Shown: in pieces, positions 17,849-27,532 of the stretch | Numbering within the stretch: position 1 is the first letter of the stretch | How the letters are laid out: every line of letters starts with the position of its first letter | DNA from: Bacteroidota bacterium | GTDB lineage: Bacteria > Bacteroidota > Bacteroidia > Chitinophagales > Saprospiraceae | DNA: 64,000 nucleotides | Reading direction: 5' to 3' | NCBI GenBank assembly: GCA_024642665.1 | Contig: JAHEAR010000011.1 | Location: forward strand, 26,939 to 90,938 | Notes under the pieces: model-generated | The model's input: only the letters and a program-made list of their open reading frames with translations | What the model was told of the DNA's origin: nothing | The model's database searches: none | Program-made: the position numbers and the translations under genes

Positions 17849-20800
17849 CTAAACTTCTTCAGCCAGCACTTTCCAAATCGTATTGCTGCTCCTTGTACCT
17901 GTCTGCTGAGCGAAATATCCAAAATGATGCACAGACAAAGGATCCAGCACCCTGTTTTCTTTATGACCATCTTCCCAAAGAATCTTGCATTGCAAGCTCC
18001 TCACCGGAGCAAATAAATCATTAGGCTCATCAGCATTCATGTACCGAGCTAATCGTTTTTTAGCAAGACTAATAAATCCATCATAGCCACTTCCTTCTGA
18101 ATCTACCCCTTCTGCATCACCTGATATCACAGTGTAGCGGACTGTTTCATCACAACTACTATTGAGTTTATTAATAAATTCTGAATTCGGATCAATTTGC
18201 GCTATCGATCCGCCAAGATCAGACGCTGTCTTAAAAAACTTAACCAACACGCCTGAAAACGGAACAATCGAGGGTATGAAATTCAGGGATAAATCCAGGA
18301 CGGTTTTTGCCCAATTTAAATAAGCATCTGCCCGGCCAAACATAGATCCATTATTAGGGGTCCCGACCAAAATACAATGCTCGACAAACAATTTTCCGTT
18401 ACATTTCTCGATCATCCATCGGGCGACTAATCCACCGATGGAATATCCAATCACAGTTATTTTTTTATCATTTTTTCCAAAACCATAATCAGAAAGCGTT
18501 TTGGCTAAATTAAAAGCCGTCAGGTCTAATGGGGTATTCAGACTTTCGTAATCATATATGAGGACAAGATCATACCCTTCAATATTCTTCTCTGGTATAT
18601 TGTCCCGAATAGCTTTGAACATATTTAAACCGTCACCGGCAAGACCGTGAAGAATCAGTAATACCTTTTTAGCTTTTCCAATTTTCAACCCAAGATTTTC
18701 TTTCTGCAATACAATGCTCCCATCCGGCTGGGTATCCACCCATCTGAGTTCATTGACCGGCTTAGACAAGGCTACTTTAAAGAAAGTCATTTTCAGGGAC
18801 TTGAGTTTGTCCAGCATACCTCGTTCCCCAATCGCATTATGATCAGTTTCCACCGTATCCGGTATCTTCGTAATACTGAAATGGGTGCCCTGATCATCCG
18901 AAACAGAATCACCAATGACATGATAATGCAATCCATCAAAGGCTATCGGTAAAAGAAGTTCTCCTTCCTGTGTTTTTTGGTTGAGGGAAATTTGCAAGGG
19001 ATTTTTTTCCAATGCTTCATCACTTTCTAATTGAATATCATTGATCTCAATGATATTCTGCGTTTGGGTGCCTCTGCTTGGGCTGAAATCTACCATATCC
19101 ACATGATCACCCTGCTGCTGAAGCATAGCAAAGGCATTGATTGGTCCCGCACTTCGGGCATTGACTTCAGCATGTCCGATACTCACAGAACCTCGCATAG
19201 CAGCATGTGCTTTTATTTTTAGATTCCCGTCCGCCAATGAAAGTTCAGCAGCAGATGAGATATTGTTGTCTTGTCGAACCAAGGTCACGGCAAAATTAAA
19301 ATCAGCCCAATCGCCAAAGACTTTATCCGGCTTAGGTGTTTTTAATAAACCTCGCGTTGCTCCGGGTTCAAGTCCGGACTGTAAAAACTGCTGAAAGTCC
19401 AAAGCTTCTGTCGTCACCAATAATTTAAAGTGGCAGGTATCTTCTGAATTTCCGGGCGCAGGTCCCCACCCCAGCTTACTTTTCCAAAGATTAATTCGAA
19501 CGTTGGACAAGTCTGTATGCTCATAGTCTCGATATACATTCTCCCCTTCAGGACATTCGATAGAATAATCGTAGCCAACAAAAAATGAATAGATGTAAAG
19601 GTTTTGTTTAACGTTCTTAACATTCAGTACAGGAATAAAAGAAATAACAGCATCTTCAAGGTCCTCACTGGATGCATAAATGCGAACATCTTCTTCTGTA
19701 TGAATTTTTTCGAGATCCCCTTTCCGGTTATACTCTTCCAATTCATACTTGACCATATCTCTAACCTGCTGTGTTCGGCTGTTGTTCGTCAGATCTACAA
19801 AGCGTCGCCACACAACGATTTTGTCCAGCGCATCCATAGCTGTTTTGATATCATCTTTGGTGGTACCATTTGTTGAAAAGGCCTGTTGTCCTCTCTCTAC
19901 ATCAATGATGACAATCCCTTTCTGATCAAACCTTACTTCCAGCGAAGGTTTATCCCCTTCATTGGCCCAGGCGATATGCTTAGGCTTGATGTCCTTATTG
20001 TTTCTTATCGTCTCAATGAATTGCGGATCCCCGGTCAGGCTTGCAATGTGTGGTGGGTTTGGCAAATATTTAAGCCCCGCCAGATAATGTTGTGGTTCAT
20101 CATCGTCATCCTTTGTCAGGTTTTTGAAAAAATTAACAATGCCACCTTCACCCTCAATATCCATATCAATTGGACTCAATTGTGCCCCAACGGATTTAAT
20201 CGTAGCCGTACCTACAAGTTTCTTTTCAGGAGGCATGGTGTATACATCAAATTCTATCGGAGTAGAAGGGTTAGTGGGCAAACCATGAATGGCTCCACAT
20301 TTAACGGACCAGATATCTCCACTCTTTTCAATTTCATACAAGTCCTTATCACCTGCTGGTGAGCCTTCGAGAAAACGAACATACGGATCAAAATTCTGCA
20401 CGGTATCAAACTGAGGCGTCTGATTATCCCTTACATTTTTAACGGCTGATCTGGCGCGCAGAAACAAATCATTATAACTTACATTTCCTTTTGCAGCGCG
20501 CAATGCTTTGATCAGTCCGGTGGTAAAAGCGCCCCCTTCCGGCATATCACCTGCGGTCTGAACACTCTTACAAGCAGACAGTACGACGTGCTTAGAGGTA
20601 GGTACTTCGAGGCTTTTAAGAGCTGAATAATATCCGTCAGCATAGGTATCCAAACTTCGTTCAGCCCCACTGGAAGGAGCTGATCTGGAAGTCCAGCTAA
20701 TATCCTGGCCCACTGATCTTGTGCCGGATCCGCTGTGGCAACAATCCAGCGAAACCATAATATGAGGAGGAGATGGTTTGTTCTTCGTAGCCACTTCCTT

Positions 20801-21187
20801 CAGCAGAACAGCAAGCTCTTTATCTGCCAGATTTGGTGCCTTTCCTATGCCGCTATCGCTGCAGATGAGGGTCTGATCTTTTCCGGTAGGTTCGATGGTG
20901 AGAAATTCCTTAGCGGTCTTCTCTTCTGAACCATGACCACTAAAATGAAACCAGACAATATCAGATGGTCCTGCTTGTGAAAGATGTTCACGAAATCCTT
21001 TCTTAATGTTTTCATACGTAGCACTGCTGTTTTCTAACCGTCTTATATTGAGGTTATAATCCTGAGCATAATAATCCTTAAGATAGGCTTCTACCTGATT
21101 GATATCTTTTACACAACCTTTCAGAACAGCATTTGGCGGAGTATACTCATCAATACCAACCAATAGCACGTATAAATTTTTCATCAT
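17849..21187 (-). CDS. Caspase-like (C14) peptidase fused to a C-terminal alpha/beta hydrolase
   Basis: The first ~270 of 1112 residues form a caspase/metacaspase fold: LLVGIDEYTPPNAVLKGCVKD, then the catalytic His85 in FHFSGHGS and Cys150 in SLDCCHSG. Residues ~280-780 are a long beta-rich region with no family I recognise. The last ~300 residues are an alpha/beta hydrolase: LLILHGLAGDG, the nucleophile elbow GYSIGG (Ser near 912), GTPNNGS, and a C-terminal His in SVHHFGYF, resembling PGAP1/lipase-type esterases. There is no signal peptide, so it is probably cytoplasmic. A peptidase joined to a lipase-like enzyme suggests a proteolytically controlled membrane-damaging effector; this is inference. 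It is divergent from the CHAT-STAND operon across 306 bp. Confidence 0.88.
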   Translation of the reverse strand: MMKNLYVLLVGIDEYTPPNAVLKGCVKDINQVEAYLKDYYAQDYNLNIRRLENSSATYENIKKGFREHLSQAGPSDIVWFHFSGHGSEEKTAKEFLTIEPTGKDQTLICSDSGIGKAPNLADKELAVLLKEVATKNKPSPPHIMVSLDCCHSGSGTRSVGQDISWTSRSAPSSGAERSLDTYADGYYSALKSLEVPTSKHVVLSACKSVQTAGDMPEGGAFTTGLIKALRAAKGNVSYNDLFLRARSAVKNVRDNQTPQFDTVQNFDPYVRFLEGSPAGDKDLYEIEKSGDIWSVKCGAIHGLPTNPSTPIEFDVYTMPPEKKLVGTATIKSVGAQLSPIDMDIEGEGGIVNFFKNLTKDDDDEPQHYLAGLKYLPNPPHIASLTGDPQFIETIRNNKDIKPKHIAWANEGDKPSLEVRFDQKGIVIIDVERGQQAFSTNGTTKDDIKTAMDALDKIVVWRRFVDLTNNSRTQQVRDMVKYELEEYNRKGDLEKIHTEEDVRIYASSEDLEDAVISFIPVLNVKNVKQNLYIYSFFVGYDYSIECPEGENVYRDYEHTDLSNVRINLWKSKLGWGPAPGNSEDTCHFKLLVTTEALDFQQFLQSGLEPGATRGLLKTPKPDKVFGDWADFNFAVTLVRQDNNISSAAELSLADGNLKIKAHAAMRGSVSIGHAEVNARSAGPINAFAMLQQQGDHVDMVDFSPSRGTQTQNIIEINDIQLESDEALEKNPLQISLNQKTQEGELLLPIAFDGLHYHVIGDSVSDDQGTHFSITKIPDTVETDHNAIGERGMLDKLKSLKMTFFKVALSKPVNELRWVDTQPDGSIVLQKENLGLKIGKAKKVLLILHGLAGDGLNMFKAIRDNIPEKNIEGYDLVLIYDYESLNTPLDLTAFNLAKTLSDYGFGKNDKKITVIGYSIGGLVARWMIEKCNGKLFVEHCILVGTPNNGSMFGRADAYLNWAKTVLDLSLNFIPSIVPFSGVLVKFFKTASDLGGSIAQIDPNSEFINKLNSSCDETVRYTVISGDAEGVDSEGSGYDGFISLAKKRLARYMNADEPNDLFAPVRSLQCKILWEDGHKENRVLDPLSVHHFGYFAQQTGTRSSNTIWKVLAEEV

Positions 21188-21493
21188 TTGACTTTAAACA
21201 GGGGTTAACAATTTTTGGTTCCCAAAAAAGACTAAAGCATTTAATTATTCCCGATATGGTCATTTTAGTGGGACTCTAAAATATAATAATTTCCCAAAAG
21301 GATGGTCTCTGAAAAAACCATTTTATTTCAAAAATCATCTGTGGCACGAGTAACAGGTAATCGTTATTTGGAAAATGAATGATTATAATTGTTTGATATT
21401 GTCTTCAGAGACAGAAATAGGGTATAAAAATTGTAATATTGTAAGTTGCATAAATAATTATTACATTTTTATAATAAATAGTCGTCTCAACCC
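21188..21493. other. Divergent AT-rich region between caspase-hydrolase and CHAT-STAND operon
   Basis: These 306 bp separate the two divergent transcription units of the peptidase island. They contain a promoter-like element for the + strand (21439-21469) and are noticeably AT-rich. No convincing gene is seen; a frame at 21375-21572 overlaps the CHAT start and has poor composition. Confidence 0.6.
21439..21469 (+). promoter_or_regulatory. Candidate promoter of the CHAT-STAND operon
   Basis: TTG (21439-21441) and TACATTTT (21462-21469) are 20 bp apart, close to the TTG-N19-TAnnTTTG pattern. The start codon at 21494 would follow a leader of about 18 nt. Confidence 0.38.
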
Positions 21494-23260
21494 ATGGATG
21501 TTATTTACCTGGCATTTGCAAATGATTCTACAAATCCACTACCCACGCTTCGTGAGGAGGATCAAAAGCTAAATAGTTTACTGGAACATCGATCCGATAT
21601 GGGTCATTTTAAGCTTAAAAGTGACTCCTTTGCTTCCATCTCCCAGATTTTGAGCAAAATAGGGGATTACAAAAAGGATCTTAGAATATTTCTATATAGT
21701 GGCCATGCCGGTGAGGATAAGCTGCATTTGGAAGGAGAGGATGCCAATGCAGAAGGCCTTGCTTATCTGCTTAGTCAGTGCCCTCAATTACAACTTGTAT
21801 TTCTGAACGGTTGCTCGACCAGAGGTCAGGTTTTTAATCTTTTGCAGAGTGGCGTCCCCGTAGTGATCGCCACCAGTGCACCGATCAATGATAAAAAGGC
21901 CAGTGAATTTTCCACAAGATTCTTTCAGGCTTTAAATGATCAAAGCTCAATCAAAGAAGCTTTTGAATTGGCTAAAGGGGAGATCATGACCAGATATGCA
22001 GACATCAAGCCGGAAATGCATTCCCTGCTAAAGAAACCAGGCGCTGAAGATGCATCTGAATCATTATGGGGACTCTATGCGCTCCCTGAAAAGGAGATCA
22101 GTCTTCAATGGAAACTAAATGCAAACACAGCTAGTGTTGAAATAAAAGATTTTGTTCCAAACAAATTACTCATTGAGAGTTTATCCAAATTTGTTACCTC
22201 AGACGATGACAGCTCAAATGATGTTGCAGATAATTTTCGTTGGGGTGCGAAATCCACTGATGAAGAAAAATCAGCTGTTGTCGATACCAGCACAATTCTT
22301 CAATCCTTACCCCAGCCGATAAGTGTTCAATTCAGGAAATTATTTGCGGAAGGTAATAACAGTGGATCAGGCCAGACTTTTTACAATATGCTAGGGAGTC
22401 CCAGGTTAAAGCAAATAATTGTCATTTTCAATACGGCCATTGAGTTGCTTGGGTTTACGATACTCGCCGATCTATGGGAGGCAAAAGCCGGCGATGATAA
22501 ATTTATTACTTCTGAATCCAGTTTAGACAAACTAAAAAAGTCTTTTCTATCTGCTGTCGCCGGCACCAGTACCCAACAATTCTTTGACTTATGTGTCGCG
22601 ACTAAGGAAATCATGGACAGTCAGGGATTGAAATTTTTCATCGAAGAAATGGCGGAGGTAGCAGACGCGTATCAAGCCAGAGGTCCTCTGTATGAGGCTG
22701 TCAGTTATTTGGAATTAGTGCATGAGAAACTCGAAAAGGATGCCATAACGAATGACGAAGTCAATGAAATATGCGCTATCAGTGAAGAAAAGCTGGCTAT
22801 TCTGTTTGATCAGATTGGCTTTATCATGCGCTATACAATGGTTTCTATAAAGGACATAGATGTTAGAAAATACAAGCGCTTCATTACCACCCAATACATA
22901 CACAATTTCATTCGTCTTGAATTGAATGTATCGGGGACCATGGAACCAAAAGAGTTTAATGAGAATGAAGCACTGGATAGCAATTCAGTACTTATTGCAA
23001 AAAAGGGCAACTTGAAAAATTCTCTCAATTTAAGCCCGTTCATCATTGATGAAAATTCCTTCGACAACAAAGCAAAAATTGTCAAACTCTATTATTTCGA
23101 CAGGTACGACAAGCCCTCTGACTCCTACGTCTATAAGCATGTTTATGCCCCCCAGGACCCTCCACTTTTAGTGCAAAAACAAAAATATTTTACTGCTTTG
23201 AGAGGCCAGTTCGACGCATTTGCAAAAAGCATTTTTAATCAATCTTTCATTGACCTATGA
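21494..23260 (+). CDS. CHAT-domain (caspase-like) protease
   Basis: The first ~170 of 588 residues match the CHAT peptidase core. DVIYLAFAND opens the fold, RIFLYSGHAGEDKL carries catalytic His71, QLVFLNGCSTRGQ carries catalytic Cys107, and VPVVIATSAPINDKKASEFSTRFFQAL is a typical CHAT C-terminal strand-helix. Both catalytic residues are present. The remaining ~400 residues are not recognised: a linker near 230-260, a helical segment (~290-460) and a beta-rich C-terminus. There is no signal peptide or membrane helix. The gene overlaps the STAND ATPase gene by 4 bp (ATGA), so protease and ATPase are translationally coupled and probably form one switch-and-effector unit. Its substrate is unknown; the neighbouring caspase-hydrolase is one candidate. 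Confidence 0.88.
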   Translation: MDVIYLAFANDSTNPLPTLREEDQKLNSLLEHRSDMGHFKLKSDSFASISQILSKIGDYKKDLRIFLYSGHAGEDKLHLEGEDANAEGLAYLLSQCPQLQLVFLNGCSTRGQVFNLLQSGVPVVIATSAPINDKKASEFSTRFFQALNDQSSIKEAFELAKGEIMTRYADIKPEMHSLLKKPGAEDASESLWGLYALPEKEISLQWKLNANTASVEIKDFVPNKLLIESLSKFVTSDDDSSNDVADNFRWGAKSTDEEKSAVVDTSTILQSLPQPISVQFRKLFAEGNNSGSGQTFYNMLGSPRLKQIIVIFNTAIELLGFTILADLWEAKAGDDKFITSESSLDKLKKSFLSAVAGTSTQQFFDLCVATKEIMDSQGLKFFIEEMAEVADAYQARGPLYEAVSYLELVHEKLEKDAITNDEVNEICAISEEKLAILFDQIGFIMRYTMVSIKDIDVRKYKRFITTQYIHNFIRLELNVSGTMEPKEFNENEALDSNSVLIAKKGNLKNSLNLSPFIIDENSFDNKAKIVKLYYFDRYDKPSDSYVYKHVYAPQDPPLLVQKQKYFTALRGQFDAFAKSIFNQSFIDL

Positions 23261-25635
23261 AAAGTCCATTTAAATTTCTGGATGCCTTTACATTATCCGA
23301 TAAGGATGCATTTTTTGGCAGGGATATGGAAATTGATGTTTCCTATAATACGGTATTCAAAACACCATTGGTATTAATGTATGGCTCCTCCGGTACAGGC
23401 AAAACCTCACTACTTCAGTGTGGACTTGCCAATCGGTTTGACGGACCGGACTGGTACCCCATTTTTATCCGAAGAAATGACGATTTGAATATATCGGTTA
23501 AAGAAGCAATGACCGAAGCACTTGGCGACCGGGCGACCGGAGATATGACAAAAGATGTCTCCATGCTTCTACGCAAATCGTTCTGTACGGTTTATCTCTT
23601 GTTTGATCAATTTGAAGAACTCTTTATTCGGGGTGATGAAAAAGAGCAGTTGACATTTATGCATTCTCTTCGGGGTGTATTGGATGCCAATCTTCCTTGC
23701 AAGATCGTGTTGATTATGCGCGAGGAGTTTATTGCACAGCTATACTCTTATGAAGAGTTAATACCGGAGCTCTTTGACCATCGATTCCGCGTAGAGGTGA
23801 TGGGCCCAAATAAAGTAAAAGAGGTCATTAGTTCTTCTTTTGACAAATTCAATATCCACCTGGCTGAACCAAAGGAGGAATTACTGGATCTAATGGTTAG
23901 TAATATTCATGACCCAAAGAACGGTATAACACTTCCATATCTGCAGGTATATCTCGACATGCTGTATAGAGATGTGCACCAAAAACAGTTTCGCACAAAG
24001 GAGTCTGAAGGATATCCCCATTTGGACATAACCAAACAGGATATCGATCAACTTGGGAGGATTGATAATGTGCTGGAACGGTTTCTTGAAAACCAAACCA
24101 AAGCATTACAGAAGGAACTTGAAGAAAAATACGGAGAGGTAAATCCCAGATTTATTCAGACGACCCTTAATGTCTTTGTCACAGATGAAGGCACTAAAAA
24201 TCCGGTGTCCTACAAAATGGAAGGTGACCAAATTACCTTATCCAACGAAGCATCTATGTTGTTGAATAATATTCCTACAGAAATGCTAACCGATATTTTG
24301 AATACGCTTCATGCTGATCGCATCCTGCGCAAAGACAACAAGACAATTGAGTTGGCCCATGACAGCCTGGCTTTAGTCATTCATAATCGAAAATCCGAAT
24401 CAGACCGTCTGCTGCAAAACATCAGAAGGCGCGTGCTGAATGCCCATGATGAATATAAGAAAACAGGGGCTTTTTTGAATCGCAAACAACTTTCTGCTTT
24501 TGATCAATTCCGATCTCAGATTTCCTTAACCCCGGAGTTAGAAAAATTTCTGGATGACTGCGAACGGGAAATCGTTCGTCAGGAATCTGAGAAACAGGAA
24601 CGTGCAATTGAGGAAAGCAAAATGGAACAACAAAAGCGATTAGTCCGCTCACGTATTATACTATTTTCTATTATAGGCCTAATCGTCGTTGGCGCTACCC
24701 TGTGGATTGCATTACTTTCAAAACAAAAAGCCAAGGAAGTCACCGAAAAAAATGATAAATTAATTATTGAAAAAGCAATTACCGAAGCCAAAGCAGATTC
24801 CATCAAACAAATTATTGAACTGGTAGATCAGCAAATCGGCAAACTTGATTCTACCCTGTCCGGAGATCTTCCCAAATTCCAAATGCCTAAATATTTAATT
24901 GCATTAAAAGCACTGGTTCGAAGCAATAAGCTGACAGATGCGCAAATGAAACAAAACTATATCTCCGTTGTAGACATCAGGTTGATGGATAGTCAGGAAG
25001 ACGATCATGAACATGACGATGCAGATCCTGTGCTACATTCAAAACGAGTTTTTATTTCGCTTAACCTGAGGACCCCTAATAAAACAGAATTTATTCAGGT
25101 CAATTGGATCAAAGGTGACAGTTCAGGAATAGTCAATTCCTCCTATCTGGAAGTGAATGCAGACAGCGATAGCACAACCCAATGGGTGGGATTAAATAAT
25201 TCTTTCAAAGAAGCTGGCAGGTACACAGCAGAAGTGCTTAATGGGGAAGGCTTCGTAGTTGCAAGAAAAGGGTTTGTCATCGCTGATGTGCCGGTCAAGA
25301 GCGGAGGCGTTGAATGGAGTACCTATAGTGATTTCCGAACAATGAAATCTGGAACATTGGACAACCCGGGGCCATCTACAACCAGTTTTAAAGTTGGTGA
25401 TAAATTATACTACTGGCTAAGAATTAATAGTGCTGTGGAGGAGCGAATATATGTTGAACTTCAGAATGACAATGGAGATGTTGTTTGGAAGGATAGCTAT
25501 ACCACGGAGGTGAATACCGATAAGGGCTCCCGAAAAATAAGCTGGCATGGGATCAGTAAACCCGGCGCCTATTATATACGATTATTGAACAAAAGAGGAT
25601 TCGAACTTGCCGGTTTTGCCATTCAGGTAAAATAG
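23257..25635 (+). CDS. STAND-type P-loop ATPase with membrane helix and C-terminal beta-sandwich repeats
   Basis: The 792-residue protein begins FKFLDAFTLSDKDAFFGRDMEI, the entry motif of the nSTAND1 class. Walker A is YGSSGTGKTS (~42-51), Walker B VYLLFDQFEELF (~112-122), and a winged-helix-like end (IELAHDSLALVIHNRK) follows near 365-383. A helical arm leads to one membrane segment at about 466-487 (IILFSIIGLIVVGATLWIALL), then a coiled coil. Two similar beta-sandwich units follow (~585-675 and ~700-792), each ending with Gly-Arg/Ala-Tyr-x-x-x-x-L-x-x-x-x-G-F. STAND ATPases oligomerise on sensing a ligand through their C-terminus; here that part would lie outside the inner membrane. Coupling to the CHAT protease upstream suggests signal-activated proteolysis. 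Confidence 0.86.
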   Translation: MKSPFKFLDAFTLSDKDAFFGRDMEIDVSYNTVFKTPLVLMYGSSGTGKTSLLQCGLANRFDGPDWYPIFIRRNDDLNISVKEAMTEALGDRATGDMTKDVSMLLRKSFCTVYLLFDQFEELFIRGDEKEQLTFMHSLRGVLDANLPCKIVLIMREEFIAQLYSYEELIPELFDHRFRVEVMGPNKVKEVISSSFDKFNIHLAEPKEELLDLMVSNIHDPKNGITLPYLQVYLDMLYRDVHQKQFRTKESEGYPHLDITKQDIDQLGRIDNVLERFLENQTKALQKELEEKYGEVNPRFIQTTLNVFVTDEGTKNPVSYKMEGDQITLSNEASMLLNNIPTEMLTDILNTLHADRILRKDNKTIELAHDSLALVIHNRKSESDRLLQNIRRRVLNAHDEYKKTGAFLNRKQLSAFDQFRSQISLTPELEKFLDDCEREIVRQESEKQERAIEESKMEQQKRLVRSRIILFSIIGLIVVGATLWIALLSKQKAKEVTEKNDKLIIEKAITEAKADSIKQIIELVDQQIGKLDSTLSGDLPKFQMPKYLIALKALVRSNKLTDAQMKQNYISVVDIRLMDSQEDDHEHDDADPVLHSKRVFISLNLRTPNKTEFIQVNWIKGDSSGIVNSSYLEVNADSDSTTQWVGLNNSFKEAGRYTAEVLNGEGFVVARKGFVIADVPVKSGGVEWSTYSDFRTMKSGTLDNPGPSTTSFKVGDKLYYWLRINSAVEERIYVELQNDNGDVVWKDSYTTEVNTDKGSRKISWHGISKPGAYYIRLLNKRGFELAGFAIQVK

Positions 25636-25662
25636 AGAAAGTAAATTAATATTTATTTTAAT

Positions 25663-25682
25663 GCATCCGTATCGACGGATGC
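25663..25682. terminator. Hairpin between convergent STAND and heptose genes
   Basis: GCATCCGT and ACGGATGC are exact 8-bp arms around ATCG, centred between the stops at 25635 and 25717. No T-run follows on either strand, so termination is plausible but not certain. Confidence 0.45.
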
Positions 25683-25716
25683 GCTTGATAATGTTGGCGG
25701 TGGTTGACTCGAATCG

Positions 25717-26964
25717 CTATTCGAAGTATCGGGCAAATTCAACTAAACTGGAACATGCAAGATCAACTTCATTGCCATCAATCGAATCTTTGTATCGATC
25801 GGAAGAAATCAAAACTGTTTTAGCACCCAGGTTTCTGCCCAACTTCATATCGGAAGCTTTGTCTCCTATGACAATAGATTTGGATAAGTCGATCTCCGGA
25901 TATTTTTTCTTTGCCTTCCATCCCATGCCCGGATTAGGCTTTCGATCAGGATGTGCGTTATCCACAGAAGTACAATAGAATATATCATCAATTCTTCCAC
26001 CGTCAGCCACCACGGATTCGCGCATATATGCATGGATATCTTCCAGGTCATCCGAAGTCATCAACCCCCTGCCAATGCCCCTTTGGTTTGTCACAACAAT
26101 TATTCTACCAAACAGATTACTTAATCGGGCGATGGCCTCCAATGTCCCCTCATTAAAAATAAATTCTTTTCTATTGAAGACATAACTATCATCCTTATTA
26201 ACATTGATCACCCCATCTCTATCGAGAAACAGAGTCCATGTGTTGTCTACCCCTTCAAAAGGAAAAGTAAATCGCTTCAATTCCTGTTGTGCACGGGAAA
26301 AATCGAACGGAATACCAATATCAATAAAATAGCCATCCTGAATATGGCCATAGAATTTCTCCTGCAGACAATATTTTGCGAGGTAATCCATTTCAAAAGA
26401 AAAAACTTCCGGCCAGGTTTGAGACAGAAAAGATTCTTTCTTTAAGAGGTAAATCCCACCGTTGATACAACCTGACGCCACATACTTTTTCTCTTCAAAT
26501 GAAATAATTCTGCCATCCGCCTTTAGCACTACTGCGCCATAGCGATCAAACTCCTCCAATGGCTTTAAGGCCAATGAACAATCGGCATTGGCCGTCAGAT
26601 GGAATTTCTCCAGCGCAGCAACAGATACATCAAAAAGCGTATCTCCATTCATGATCAGCACATGATCGTCCTTGGCTTGTCCAAGTGCAAGTCTGATAGC
26701 TCCACCGGTTTGCAGTGGCTTACTTTCAATGACACAAGTATAATCAAGGGATGGATAAGATTCTTTCAGAAACACTTCCACGACTTCATGCTTATACCCT
26801 AAAGAGAAAATAAAACGATCCACTTCTTGCTTAAGAAGATACTGTATGACATAAAACAAAAATGGGTGTCCCGCTACCGGTGCCATACATTTTGGGAGAT
26901 CAGGCACTGTGTCTTTAAGTCGTGTGCCTAATCCACCTGCCAATATGATGACCTCTCTAATCAA
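25717..26964 (-). CDS. Fused heptose-1-phosphate guanylyltransferase and heptose-bisphosphate phosphatase (HddC-GmhB type)
   Basis: Residues 1-230 are a nucleotidyltransferase with AGGLGTRLKDTVPDLPKCM, the sugar-nucleotide transferase signature, LIMNGDTLFD and a late GYFIDIGIP strand as in HddC. Residues ~238-415 are a HAD-IIIA phosphatase with LFLDRDGVIN, VVTNQRGIGRG, KPNPGMG and IVIGDKASDMKLG, as in GmhB. One polypeptide would therefore remove the 7-phosphate from heptose 1,7-bisphosphate and then make the GDP-activated sugar, two consecutive steps. It overlaps gmhA by 8 bp. GmhB and HddC are usually separate proteins, though such fusions may be common in this phylum. Assignment to heptose rather than another sugar rests on gmhA and hddA next door. 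Confidence 0.85.
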   Translation of the reverse strand: MIREVIILAGGLGTRLKDTVPDLPKCMAPVAGHPFLFYVIQYLLKQEVDRFIFSLGYKHEVVEVFLKESYPSLDYTCVIESKPLQTGGAIRLALGQAKDDHVLIMNGDTLFDVSVAALEKFHLTANADCSLALKPLEEFDRYGAVVLKADGRIISFEEKKYVASGCINGGIYLLKKESFLSQTWPEVFSFEMDYLAKYCLQEKFYGHIQDGYFIDIGIPFDFSRAQQELKRFTFPFEGVDNTWTLFLDRDGVINVNKDDSYVFNRKEFIFNEGTLEAIARLSNLFGRIIVVTNQRGIGRGLMTSDDLEDIHAYMRESVVADGGRIDDIFYCTSVDNAHPDRKPNPGMGWKAKKKYPEIDLSKSIVIGDKASDMKLGRNLGAKTVLISSDRYKDSIDGNEVDLACSSLVEFARYFE

Positions 26965-27532
26965 AGTATTGGCTTTCTACCAGTTCACAAATAATATGAC
27001 CGACCATAATATGGCATTCCTGTATCCTTGGTGTATCTGTAGAAGGTACATTAATCAGGAAATTACATTCCTCCCGCATTTTACCACCATCCGCTCCTGT
27101 CAGGCCAACCGTCGTCATTCCCTTTCTTTTGGCTTTTATCAATGCTTCAAGGATATTGACAGAGTTGCCGGAAGTGGATAAACCAACCAACACATCACCC
27201 GGCTGGCCTATACCTTCAATCAGTCTGGCATATACGTGTTCATACCCATAATCATTGGCTACCGCTGTGAGGTATGATGTATTGCAATGCAAGGCTTCTG
27301 CCGGCAAGGCTAATCGGTCTTTATAGAATCTTCCGGAAAATTCTGCCGCTAGATGCTGTGCATCTGCAGCACTTCCACCATTACCACAGAAGTACACACG
27401 ATTTCCTGCTCTGAACGCAATAACGATTTCCATGACGACTGCCTCGATAGCCTTTATCAAATCTGTATCTTCCAGGAGATTCTGTTTAGTTTTGATAGAT
27501 TGAGCAACTATCGCCTTTATTTGATCCTGCAT
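26957..27532 (-). CDS. gmhA: Sedoheptulose-7-phosphate isomerase
   Basis: This 191-residue SIS-domain protein carries VYFCGNGGSAADAQHLAAEFSGRF, the substrate-binding loop of GmhA, followed by VANDYGYEHVYARLIEG, VLVGLSTSGNS and HIMVGHIICELVE. GmhA converts sedoheptulose 7-phosphate to D-glycero-D-manno-heptose 7-phosphate, the first step of heptose synthesis for LPS or S-layer glycans. Length matches the family. The gene overlaps the start of the fused hddC-gmhB gene by 8 bp, implying a common mRNA and coupled translation. Confidence 0.93.
   Translation of the reverse strand: MQDQIKAIVAQSIKTKQNLLEDTDLIKAIEAVVMEIVIAFRAGNRVYFCGNGGSAADAQHLAAEFSGRFYKDRLALPAEALHCNTSYLTAVANDYGYEHVYARLIEGIGQPGDVLVGLSTSGNSVNILEALIKAKRKGMTTVGLTGADGGKMREECNFLINVPSTDTPRIQECHIMVGHIICELVESQYFD

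Noticed and set aside
17849-25635. Assignment to a named antiphage system such as Avs or a CRISPR-linked caspase
   Set aside because: No telomerase-like or terminase/portal-sensing repeats, no Cas proteins and no gasdermin-like protein are present, so only family-level calls are justified.
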